Source of the DNA: Panorpa germanica
Taxonomy: Eukaryota; Arthropoda; Insecta; Mecoptera; Panorpidae
Length of the DNA: 64,000 nucleotides
Direction: 5' to 3'
Assembly: GCA_963678705.1 (NCBI GenBank)
Contig: OY783208.1
Location: 19,928,207-19,992,206, forward strand
A program made the position numbers and the translations under genes. How positions within the stretch are numbered: the first letter of the stretch is position 1; the number at the start of each line of letters is the position of its first letter. The notes under the pieces were generated by a model. That model had not been told where the DNA came from, searched no databases, and worked only from the letters and a program-made list of their open reading frames with translations. Of the stretch, positions 49,349-59,448 are shown one piece after another.

Positions 49349-50124
49349 ATTTAATTTTTTTTTAATATTTCATTTTTACGTTATTTGACCAACATTTAAT
49401 ATAAACAAATAAACATATAAATTTCACTTGGAACATTATAATATAGGATATAATGTATACGTGCCGTTATTTTGATTTTTAGATATTACTAATCTTTATA
49501 GAATATAATTTACGTATTATTCGTAACTGATATAAATTATGATTTTATTAATTTGTAGTACAGCTTTATACGAATTAAGTAACCTTACTTATAGCACAAC
49601 TATTTATTAACGAAAATAAATTTAAAAGACTTGTTTAAACACTAGAAACGAAATTAGAATATTTTAGGTTATGTATACATAGTTTGACATACCTTAGTGT
49701 GATGGAATACAATTAGGCAGCTACACGCTTGTACACTCTACAATGGTAAAATAATTATTAAATGGCGGAAGCTCTAATGTCAAGTACTGGAATGTAAATA
49801 CAATATGTTTTGTCAGTGTCACCAACTTCCAAAAATATTTAAACCTAAAGATAAATTAAAATTCAGCAGAGATCAGGTTCGTACAGTGACAAGGTCAAAC
49901 AAATGCAAAGATGGCGGGAATATTTGAATTGTTTTCTAAATTTAATTTTAAAACAAATTTTGTAATGCAACATTAGTATTGATGCTATAAATTATGTAAA
50001 TTTATAATAAAATATTTAAAATGAGTGTGAACTAAGTAGATTTTACTCGACGCGGGACTTCATTACGCGGATTTATTCCAATTTCTTTCAATGTGGTTTC
50101 TGAAATTTCATAGTATTAGATCAA
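49349..50124. other. AT-rich stretch, nothing recognised
   Basis: Contains a short GGAACATTATAATATAGGATAT block also seen twice near 63720-63800. No open frame, tRNA or splice-bounded exon that I can support. Confidence 0.5.
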
Positions 50125-50275
50125 CATTTAACTATATTCAATTAATTTGTATGTAACTAATTGTTTTTCATTTGTGAACTAATAAACGTGTATTTTAAAT
50201 AAATGGAGATTTTTATTTCTTCGAGATTTATCAGTTTTATTTCATCCAAATCCACTGTCTTCTGTGATCGTAGCC
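50125..50275 (+). pseudogene. Detached 3' UTR remnant of a C2H2 paralogue
   Basis: The sequence from CATTTAACTATATTCAATTAA through AACTAATAAACGTGTATT to CCACTGTCTTCTG matches the end of the 3' untranslated regions of Z1-Z4, Z6 and Z8, here on the plus strand. No coding part is attached, so it marks a lost eleventh copy or a broken duplication. Confidence 0.75.
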
Positions 50276-50894
50276 AGAACATTTGCCGCACGGGGCAGTG
50301 TCCAATTTGACGCTCCTTCTAATTCAAACAAATGATGGTTTTTATAAATAAATAAACATAAATAAATAATTAAAATTGAGACAAATTACAGGTAGATAAC
50401 TTTTTTACCTTTGGTAACACAGTACTTTAATGTTGTAACCAACACTTATAATAAATAATTTTGTCATTACAGATTCTTCTTAATTATAAAAGAAATATAT
50501 TCATAAATCAGTAGAGAAATTCCCTAATTACATAACAGATTAATTTACATAATGAAATTTATAGCCTTACCTCTGTCAACACATTCAATCAGTAAAAATA
50601 TTGATTAGTTATCAATAAAATTTAAAAAATTTATTAAAAATATATTAGTGTTTCAGATTTTGAGAAACATTTGAATCATTAAAAATCGTAGTGTATGAAA
50701 CAAATCATTTCAAAATTTAATTGTAATAATTATTAAATAATAATCTTTTAAAAACACTTAGTTGTAATCTCTGTAAAAATATATTAACTAAAAAATAATA
50801 TTTCTTCAAAATTTCAAAAGGAAAACATAATTTTTGCGAAGACTGTTTAACATAAGGATAACTTTATTTGAGCACTATTGACGAATCAATAAAT

Positions 50895-51450
50895 GAAGTT
50901 ACAATTTCTGATATTGTTTGGTGCAAATATCGCATTTAAAGAGTCTCCTTTAGAAGATCACAAATGGTATTGCCTCTATCAAGTAATGAGATGTACCTTT
51001 TGTAATTAGACAGAAACTAAAAAAGAAATTCACAATCATTGTGCTGAAATTCTTAAAGATATCACTGAAGAAAATGGCGACCTTTTTGATCGTTTTCAAA
51101 GACATAATTTTAATTACATTTAATAAAAAGTCAGGACACTGGATTCGATGGGTTATACTGTTCACCACGTGACTCGTATTGAAAGAACAAATTGTCAATA
51201 CGAATTAAAAATTATTAATAGAAATAAAGCAGAATCAGAAGTAGAAACTTTTGAGAAAAACTGCAATCTTCTAGTATGTAGCACTTTCGAAATAACAACT
51301 ATGTAATAAGTACTTTAGAAGCTTATATTTGTGGGAAAAAGGAAGCGTAAAGGCACTGTGGCAGCACGAATTATAACAGCGACGGTTATTCTTTTTCTAA
51401 TGTCTTGATAAAAACATATCGCCGACATAATCATAAATGTAAAACTATCA
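50895..51450 (+). pseudogene. Decayed coding sequence, family unknown
   Basis: One plus frame reads through about 400 bp of AT-rich DNA with only three stops and with protein-like content (EDHKWYCLYQVMRCTFCN, then DITEENGDLFDRFQRH and HVTRIERTNCQYEL). A neighbouring frame continues with RHCGSTNYNSDGYSFSN and KTYRRHNHKC. The CxxC and HNHC spacing hints at a metal-binding or zinc-finger protein. It has no intact start or end and I cannot name it. Confidence 0.35.
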
Positions 51451-51459
51451 TCTTATTTT

Positions 51460-52190
51460 AATTTAATCTTTTCCAATTTATCTTTTTTAATCTGGCAATG
51501 TTTGTTAACATATATTAAGGTAATAGTTGAATTTTGTTTGTTAATGTTTAAATTTAATTATTTTATTTTAAATTGAAAAGATTTTTAGCGTATATTATGT
51601 ATCATACACTCAACTTGACGAAAGTTGTGAATGTCATGAACAATAATCGTTAAAATTAAGAACTGATTCTGCTAAAAAGAGATTTTACATTTATGATGAT
51701 TTTAGATAAATTTATGTTAAACAACATCACGGAATTGTATTTAATTATTGTTTTTTCAGCTTATATTAATTTTTTGTTACACATTTATTGTTATAATTTA
51801 GATTTCAACAACGATTTTTTAAATATCTTGTACTATGACTACAGAAGCTGTAAAGAAACAAAAAATGTAATCACATGATGCAGTTAAAAATATTTTTTAT
51901 TTAGAAGTAATTTTTGGAAGAAAAAAGAATGTACTCTTAAAAACTATTACACATTGGTGACATGACTGACCTAAAAATTAAGATGAAATGATTTACTAAA
52001 TTTTAATGATAACTGGAATAATAATAAGAGAAATACCAACCAAGTACGTTGAACAGATGTAAATGCAGACACTTTCGTATCAGATTACGAATTCTACAAT
52101 TTCAATTACAACTAATGCAATATAATGATTACATATTTTAATAATGTTTTATTGGTAATTATTCAATGTAATTACACCTTATGCTTTGTA
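51460..52190. other. AT-rich stretch, no gene supported
   Basis: Only short AT-biased frames, e.g. at 51693-51878, with hydrophobic content typical of chance frames. Confidence 0.5.
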
Positions 52191-52194
52191 ACCA

Positions 52195-52560
52195 CTGCAT
52201 TTTCGTAAGTTTTATGGTGTTCTTTATATACGCATAACATGTACAAACACTACGTAATATTCAGTTTAGCATATTTTTTATTAAAAAATAGACAATATAG
52301 TGTTCAGGTTGTAATTCCAAATTTGAGATTAGAAATAAGATGACATTGTCCCATATATAAGTGGCGTCATATTTCACATTTATTGGTCAACTTTAACCTT
52401 TAATAATGTTTATTTCTTAATTTAAAGCGGTATAATAAATATAATGTAGTATTTGTACACGTTTTGAGTATATAACAAATGACATAAAACATAGGAAAAT
52501 GCACTTGTATTTTTATAAATTAAAAAAGAAACGGTGTAGGTACATCGAATAATTACCCAA
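52195..52560. repeat. Foldback element of the CTACACC / GTGTAG family
   Basis: The left arm (CATTTTCGTAAGTTTTATGGTG ... ACATGTACAAACACTACGTAA) and right arm (TGTAGTATTTGTACACGTTTT ... ACATAGGAAAATGCA ... GGTGTAGGTACATCGAATAATT) are inverted relatives. Decayed copy downstream of Z7. Confidence 0.6.
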
Positions 52561-52676
52561 ATGTTTTATTTAATATTAGGAAAATGGATTAAAGTGCAAA
52601 ATATATGTCTTTGTATGTTCTTTTAAACTATCAAATGTAGTAAATTAAAGAAACCACAAGATAGGAGTTGAAGGTC

Positions 52677-54076
52677 TCAATGAATTAATTTATGTAGTCT
52701 TAAATTACGATAACTAGCATATGTCTTATTGCAGATGTCACATGAAAAAGGATTAAAGGTCTAAATGTGTCAATTTATGTTTATTTAAAGAGGCCTTAGT
52801 TGAATAAGTTTTATTACATGTGTCACATGAAAATGGATGAACGTTTAAATGTGTCAATTTATGTTGATTTAAAGTGGTCTTAGCTGAATAAGTTTTATTA
52901 CATATGTCACAAGAAAAAGGATTAACGTCTAAATGTGTCATTTTATGTTGATTTAAATTGCTCTTAGATGCATACGTTTTATTACATATGTCACATGAAT
53001 ACGGATTAACGTCTAAATGTGTCATTTTGTGTTCATTTAAAGTACCCTTTGTTGAATACGTCACATGAAAATGGATGAACGTCTAAATGTGTAATTTTAT
53101 GTTCATTTAAAGTAGTCTTAGATGCATATGTTTTGTTACAGGTGTCACATGAAAATGGATGAACGTCTAAATGTGTCATTTTATGTTCATCGAAAGTGGC
53201 CCTAGTTGAATACACTTTATTACATGTATCACATGAAAATGATTTAACGTTTAAATGTGTCATTTTATGTTGATTTAAAGAGGCCTTAGTTGCATAGGTT
53301 TTATTAAAAATGTCACATGAAAATGGATGAACGTCTAAATGTGTCATTTTATGTTCATTTAAATTGGCCCTAGTTGAATACGTTTTATTACATATGCCAC
53401 ATGACAATGGATTAACGTCTAAATGTGACAATTTATGTTGTTTTAAACCGCTCTTATATGCATACGTTTTATTACAAATGTCACATGAAAACGGATTAAC
53501 GTCTAAATGCGTAATTTTATGTTGTTTTAATAAAGAAATAGTTTTAAATGATTTGCTACAAATGCCACACGAAAACGGACGCTCCCCGGTATGACTTCGT
53601 TTATGAATCACTAATTCACTGTTTGTATTATAGAATTTATCACATTCATTACACGAATATAATTTTCTGCCAGTGTTAAATCCCTTGTTAGAAACATCAC
53701 ATATGAATTTCTTTTGATCGGAACTCAATTTTGCATTTCCCGATTGTCCACTTCCTTGTTGTTCTAACAATCTTGTACTAGCATCACTATCCACAGCTTC
53801 ATTTGCCGTTCCATTTTCTTGACAATCAGGTAAAGCCACCAGGTTATCCTGTAATTCACAGGTATCTTGAAACACGCCACCGCAATAATCAGTAGAGCTA
53901 TGGTCAGGTTCATAAACACCTGACAAATCTGCTTCACTATCTAAACTGTTGTCGACCTCCTGTTTTATCTCTTCTACTTCTATTAATATTATATCCACAT
54001 TCATGTTTTCTATTTTCGGTGTTTTGCTTAACTCATCCACTTCTAATTTTATTTGCGGTGAATCACCCGCTGCCAT
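52677..54076 (-). pseudogene. C2H2 zinc-finger gene Z7, divergent subtype, broken
   Basis: ATG at 54074-54076 ([15 protein letters not shown]) after a TTTGTTTTCAG acceptor (exon from 54090). The acidic N-terminus is longer (about 150 residues) and keeps IKLEVD and EEIKQEVD. Finger framework differs: CDxCNKTYxxKxxLNxHKMTH with HLDVNPFSC linkers, but the first full finger keeps a classical HTGERPFSC linker. A deletion of about 15-20 bp near 53059 destroys one finger and shifts frame; more fingers continue to 52753; one extra base near 52763 disrupts the last finger, whose original stop would be at 52677. Several fingers have lost a cysteine (CDVSNK, CDIFNK, CDVFNK). The 355-codon upstream part could still make a shortened protein. 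Confidence 0.8.
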
Positions 54077-54292
54077 TTTATGCGTATTTACTGAAAACAA
54101 AGAATGCTTATATTTAACGATTAATAATTTCGTTTAACTTTTTCTGTAGCGATATCTAACATTATGATATGGCTAATTTATTTTAAAACAAGATGGCTTG
54201 TTTTAAAAAATTACGATATAAATTATTGCACGAAAATGTGTAATTTAGTTTTAAATATCTTATATTGTATTATAAATAATTAAAAAATAAGG

Positions 54293-55050
54293 CAATTATT
54301 TAGTTCAGGGGCACTTTTGTTTTAATTCTCATTAACTTTTCTCAACACCTTTTCTTTTAAATGTTATAAAAAACTACTGTATTTTTGTATGTTTTATGGC
54401 ATTTTTTATATGCTAAAAACATGTACAAATCTGTATAATATACATTATACCATTTTTTATTTAGGTAAAAACAATATTAATAGTTAAAGTTAAAATTTTA
54501 AATTTGGGGTTAGAAATAATATGACATTGTTCCTTTCCATTGTTAATGGCGTCATATTTCACATTTATTGGTCAACTTTAAGCATAAATACTGTCTATTT
54601 TTTAATAAATAATGGTATAATGTATATAACGTAGTGATTTGTACATGTTTTTAATATATTAAAAACGCCAGAAAATATACGAAAGTGCAATAGTTTTTTT
54701 TATAAGAAATAAAACAAAAGGTGTAGCTATATCGAATAATATACCAAAAAACCACTGCATTTTCGTATGTTTTGTAGTGCTTTTTGTGAGCTCAAAACAT
54801 GTACAAATCACTACGTAATATTTACTATGCTACTTTTTAATTACCAATGGACGATATTAATGATTAAAGTTGACCAATAAATGTAAAATATGGTGCAAAT
54901 TATATCTGAAATAATGTTTTCTTATTTATAACCTCAAATTTATAATTGAAATTTTAATCATAGGAAATTTCTACATAGGAAAATGCATTAGTTTTTTTAT
55001 AAGAATCAAAACAAAGGGTGCCCCTAAACTAAATAATTATCAGTTTTAGT
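54293..55050. repeat. Two adjoining foldback elements
   Basis: Outer ends AATTATTTAGTTCAGGGGCAC (54293) and GTGCCCCTAAACTAAATAATT (about 55050) are inverted repeats. Inside, a GTGTAGCTATATCGAATAAT end near 54745 adjoins a second arm series. Repeated cores: CATTTTCGTATGTTTTGTAG, AAAACATGTACAAATCACTACG, TGGTCAACTTTAAGC. Confidence 0.65.
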
Positions 55051-55505
55051 TTTGGTTACACTATTAAGGAATTATATGTAGTGCTTGTGTCGTGAAAGGC
55101 AACAATAAATTACGATATATAAAAGTCTTAATATTATACTTAGAAAACAAAATACCTAATTGCTATATTTATTAATTAATACCCACGATCTTTTCTTAAC
55201 TTTTTTTTAACTTTATTTTATGAAAAGAGTAATTTATACAATAATATGGAGAGGCAGCGTATATATCATTTACCCCTCTGTGACATTGCTGTCGAAATGA
55301 GCGCAATGCTTATTCATTTCTTACCAGAGATACAAAAATACATGATATTTTTTTAATCGCCACAAGAAACTTACAGATGTTGCAGGTTCATTTGGATAAA
55401 CAAACAAATTGTACACATATGTTTAAGTAAACACATTTATATATTTACTTTTTTAACTTTCATAGTAGAAAAATCGTGTAAAATGTTCTCAAAATTTATA
55501 TTATT
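55051..55505. other. AT-rich stretch, nothing recognised
   Basis: No open frame or repeat that I can assign between the foldback pair and the next MITE pieces. Confidence 0.5.
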
Positions 55506-55511
55506 TGTAAT

Positions 55512-55632
55512 GGGCTTCTGTCCTAATTTTATAGGGGTCGATTTGTTAATTGTTGATTGAAATTGATGTTAATAATTTTGTATTGATGTGTCTATTTTAT
55601 TAAATATATAAATGTTGACGGAGATATAGCAA
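55512..55632 (+). repeat. GGGCTTG MITE, short end fragment
   Basis: GGGCTTCTGTCCTAATTTTATAGGGG through GACGGAGATATAGCAA, one terminus only, directly followed by a second MITE copy. Confidence 0.85.
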
Positions 55633-55633
55633 T

Positions 55634-56162
55634 GGGCTTGTGTCCTATGTCTTAATTTCTTTAAAAGTGTACTATATATTGATAAAGTGGGTTACTAGAA
55701 CCTCAAATGTTCAATTATTTTTTAATAACTCCTTATATGTTTAGAGATATTAACAATTGAAAAAGTCATTTTGTCTCTTTAAGTATTAAAGGGATTCAAC
55801 GTTGTACACATTCCAAGTGCATGTGACATCACAATCCTTGTATAAGGTTACCAACCTTACAGATCATAAATCGTGCCTGTATGTATTTATATATCAAAAT
55901 ATCAAATATTATTTACAGCTATTTCAATGGACAATAAAATTTCAATATTATGTCTGCCTTAGCAGGATTAAATAAAATAAAAACTTATCGTCATACAAAT
56001 ATGGCCGACCATTTCTAGCGCTAAAACTACAATTCAATTAATTGCTATATCTCCGTCAATATTTAGATATTTAATAAAATAGACACACCAATACACATTT
56101 ATTAACATCAATTTCAATCAACAATTGAAAAATCGACCACTAAAAAATGAGGACAGAAGCCC
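55634..56162 (-). repeat. GGGCTTG MITE with internal deletion
   Basis: Starts GGGCTTGTGTCCTATGTCTTAATTTC and ends GAGGACAGAAGCCC. The segment between AAAACTTAT and CGTCATACAAATATGG is missing. Its AT insertion point is at the edge of the preceding MITE fragment. Confidence 0.9.
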
Positions 56163-56682
56163 ATTCATTGTAAATGGTTTTTTAATAATTTTAATTTCAA
56201 TAAGGTTAGATAAGGTAGTTTCGATAATTCTTCCTTGTTGTTGTGTCATTGAAAAAATCGCATACCAGTGAAAAGCATTTGAGAGAAAACATTATATTAT
56301 TGCTATATAATATCGATATCTGTTATGCTAAAAATGTATGTTCATAAAACCCGCCAATCATTTAAGTATAAACAACATACAATCCGTAAATATATCCGTT
56401 CATTTTGACAGCTTATCGAATAGGTTGAGATTAAATCAATTACAAATTATTGTATTTGCCTCTTACTCAATTAATATTAATAAAATTTAAATAGCTGTGG
56501 AATATCTTATATTTGTATATTAATAAGGTATTTTTGAGAGCAATAAACTTTATGCCTTAAATCTTAATTTTTACATTAACTTCTTTATATTTTCCAGAGC
56601 ATCAATTTATTACACAAAAGTGGATTAATTAATTTAACTAAAGCTTTGTTTGACATTGTTAAACATTTCATGGTAATTAATC

Positions 56683-56993
56683 GATATATCTACACCTTTT
56701 GTTTTGAATCTTATAAAAGAACTATTGCATTTTTGTATGTTTTATGTCATTTGTTGTATACTAAAAACATGTACATATCTTACGTAATATACATTATACC
56801 ATTTTTTATTTAGGAAAAAACAATATTAATGGTTAAAGTTAAAATTTCACATACTGTCTATTTTTTAATAAGAAATGGTATAATGTATATTACGTAGTAA
56901 TTTGTACAAGTTTTTACATTAAAAGCGCCACAAAATTTACGAAACAGTTTTTTTATAAGATTCAAAACAAAAGGTGTAGCTATATCGAATAAA
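56683..56993. repeat. Foldback element with long inverted arms (about 130 bp each)
   Basis: The left arm ATCGATATATCTACACCTTTTG ... TTACGTAATATACATTATACC pairs with the right arm GGTATAATGTATATTACGTAG ... CAAAAGGTGTAGCTATATCGAAT, around a loop of about 40 bp. It lies about 90 bp upstream of the Z8 ATG, inside its 5' intron. Confidence 0.85.
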
Positions 56994-57085
56994 TCCCATT
57001 TCATTTTGCTTTCTTAACAGATAGCTGATTTTTTTTTAGTGGTAACACATTTTGCTTTTGTTTTTAGTAAAGTTGTTGTACTATA

Positions 57086-58054
57086 ATGGAAGATTTCAAA
57101 CCTCAACAAATAAAACTAGAAATGGATGTCGTGTTAAATGTACCAATGAAAATAGCAAATGTAAACGTTGATATCAAGAGAGGAATAATAGAGCAACAAT
57201 ATGAAGTAAAAGAAGCTCCGCTATGTGATGTAATAGAAGTAGAAATTAAAAAAGAACCAGACGATATTTCAGAATCTACAATACCACGAAGTGACTTCTT
57301 TAGTAAGATCGAAGTTCCAGTTGAAAATCTCGCCGACCCGTTGAATACTAAACAACTACAAAATGAAATGAATTCAAACTTGAAGCCTTATATCTGTGAT
57401 GTATGTAACAAATTGTTGGACACTAAGACAGAAATCATAAATCATTTCCGTGTACATTTAGCAAAGAAAACACATTTATGTAATAAATGTAATAAAACAT
57501 TTACACATTTATCAAATTTAAAACGACATGAAAACACACATTCAGGTTTAAAACCATTTTCTTGCGATGAATGTAGTAAAACGTTTAGTCAATCATCGAG
57601 TTTAAAGCTACATAAAAACACACATTTAGAATTAAAACCATTTGCTTGCGATAAATGTAGTAAGACGTTTAGTCAATCATCACTATTAAAACACCATAAA
57701 AACACACATTTAGGTTTAAATCCATTTTCTTGCAATGAATGTAATAAAACGTTTAGTCAATCATCAAATTTAAAACTACATAAAAACACACATTTGAGTT
57801 TAAAACCTTTCTCTTGCGATGAATGTAGTAAAACATTCAGTCGATCAATTATATTAAAACACCATAAGAACACACATTTAGAATTAAAACCATTTGCTTG
57901 CGATGAATGTAGTAAAACGTTCAGTCAATCATCATTTTTAAAACAACATAAAAACACACATTTAGGTTCAAAATTATTTTCTTGCAATGAATGTAATAAA
58001 ACATTTAGTTATTCATCGAGTTTAAAACGAGATAAAAATATACATTTAGGTTGA
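57086..58054 (+). CDS. C2H2 zinc-finger protein Z8, C-terminal fingers decayed
   Basis: ATG at 57086 (MEDFKPQQIKLEMD) after a TTTGTTTTTAG acceptor ending 57067. A 5' exon homologue (TTTTGACAGCTTATCG) ends near 56423 at a weak GTTGAG donor. The acidic module is the most divergent of the family (IEVEIKKEPDD, SKIEVPVENL) with an insertion before QNEMNSNLKP. Contacts of fingers 2-7: HSNR, QSSL, QSLH, QSNL, RIIH, QSFQ. The eighth finger has Asp for its first His, and a TGA at 58052-58054 ends the frame; relics of two more fingers follow to about 58180. Protein of 322 residues with seven good fingers. Its 3' UTR matches that of Z4. Confidence 0.85.
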   Translation: MEDFKPQQIKLEMDVVLNVPMKIANVNVDIKRGIIEQQYEVKEAPLCDVIEVEIKKEPDDISESTIPRSDFFSKIEVPVENLADPLNTKQLQNEMNSNLKPYICDVCNKLLDTKTEIINHFRVHLAKKTHLCNKCNKTFTHLSNLKRHENTHSGLKPFSCDECSKTFSQSSSLKLHKNTHLELKPFACDKCSKTFSQSSLLKHHKNTHLGLNPFSCNECNKTFSQSSNLKLHKNTHLSLKPFSCDECSKTFSRSIILKHHKNTHLELKPFACDECSKTFSQSSFLKQHKNTHLGSKLFSCNECNKTFSYSSSLKRDKNIHLG

Positions 58055-58746
58055 AATACATTTTCTTGAGGCAAATGTAATAAAACATTTAGCTATTCGT
58101 TCCATTTAATTCACACATTTAGGCTATAACCTTTCCTTGTGGATATTTTAATAAATATTTTTCATCTGCTGGTTTTTAATGATACAACAAATACTTTATT
58201 TATATAAGTTTGTCGTTTTTATATTTCCTTACTTAACTTGTGTTTATATTTGTATTACTTTTGCTGTATGAAGCTTATTTAATAAATATTGGTACGAAGA
58301 CAAAGGATCATGTTCTTTTACGTGGTACGGAACATCCTTTTCTTCTTAGTTAATTCATTTATTGTTCATTATTGTTTTACATTGTACTACATGTTAAGAC
58401 GTAAAATAATAATTTATCTATATTATTATATACGCATATGTTTATCGCAGTGTTCCTTAATAAAACATCTGAACCGTGGACAAAACAGAAATACGTCAGC
58501 AGTGTGTCTTACACTTTTTTGTTGTTTTAATGTCTTGTCGTTGTCTTATCCTTTTAGTTTTCTTTGACTTCTTTTACACAATTCATAGGCAGCTCAGGCA
58601 ACATACTCGCTCTCAATTTAACTACCGCTTGAATAACATACCCCAACTAGGTCATCTATTAAAACTAAACCTAACTTTATATTAATTCAACATTTAAGTA
58701 AATTCAATTATTTTGTATGTAACTAATTGTTTTTCATTTGTAGACG

Positions 58747-58769
58747 AATAAACGTGTATTCTAAATAAA
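58747..58769 (+). terminator. Poly(A) signals of Z8
   Basis: Two AATAAA hexamers (58747-58752 and 58764-58769) at the end of the conserved family 3' untranslated region. After them the sequence changes to the upstream region of Z9. Confidence 0.65.
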
Positions 58770-58949
58770 ATATCATGGTTTTAATTCTTCGAGGACACCC
58801 AAGTTCACTGTCTTCTGAGATCATGCGCCACTATTTTTTATTATCGTACAACAAAATAAAGTTTAACTCAGTCGGCGTATTAATATTCAAGTTCATAAAT
58901 CCCGCTAAAAGTATTTCAACATCCCTAAATGATTACTTACTCCCTCCAC

Positions 58950-59010
58950 ATTTCATAACCGTATAAAACCATAAACCGAAATACCTTTACTTTGACAGCT
59001 TACAGAAAAG
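58950..59010 (+). promoter_or_regulatory. Putative promoter and non-coding 5' exon of Z9
   Basis: GTATAAAACC near 58962 could be a TATA element. The following block ends CTTTGACAGCTTACAGAAAAG, with donor GTAAGG at 59011. It is the same as the reverse complement at 34745-34800 before Z3. The intron runs to the TTTGTTTTTAG acceptor ending at 59420. Confidence 0.5.
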
Positions 59011-59448
59011 GTAAGGACAAATTCAATTCAATTAATATTTTACGAAAATAAACGGCTGTAAATTTTTGATAAAAGTGTCTCAGTTGGTAAGTTAATATAT
59101 AAATATATAATACCCTATTATATTTAAATTAATTTTACTTTTTTAAATAATTACTTTATATTTTATAGAGTAAGATACTATCAATTAAAATGGTTCATTG
59201 CTTTTTTATGTTGATCGTTGTTTTTAATATAAACTTTATTTATTTACTTTTTGTTGTACAAAGCTTTAATTTATTACAGAAAAGTTTTTACAATAATTTT
59301 TCTAACCTCATTTATTTTTATAATGTTACAAAGTTTTGCTTCATTTGTTGAAACATTTCAAATTTATATCTTTTAACATAGAGTTCTTATATATATTTAA
59401 ATTCAATTTTTTGTTTTTAGTAAACTTCAAATTGTTCTATATATAATC

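Noticed and set aside
50950-51198. Minus-strand frame of 82 codons
   Set aside because: Opposite a more protein-like, though decayed, plus-strand reading; Phe/Ile-rich content fits an antisense shadow.
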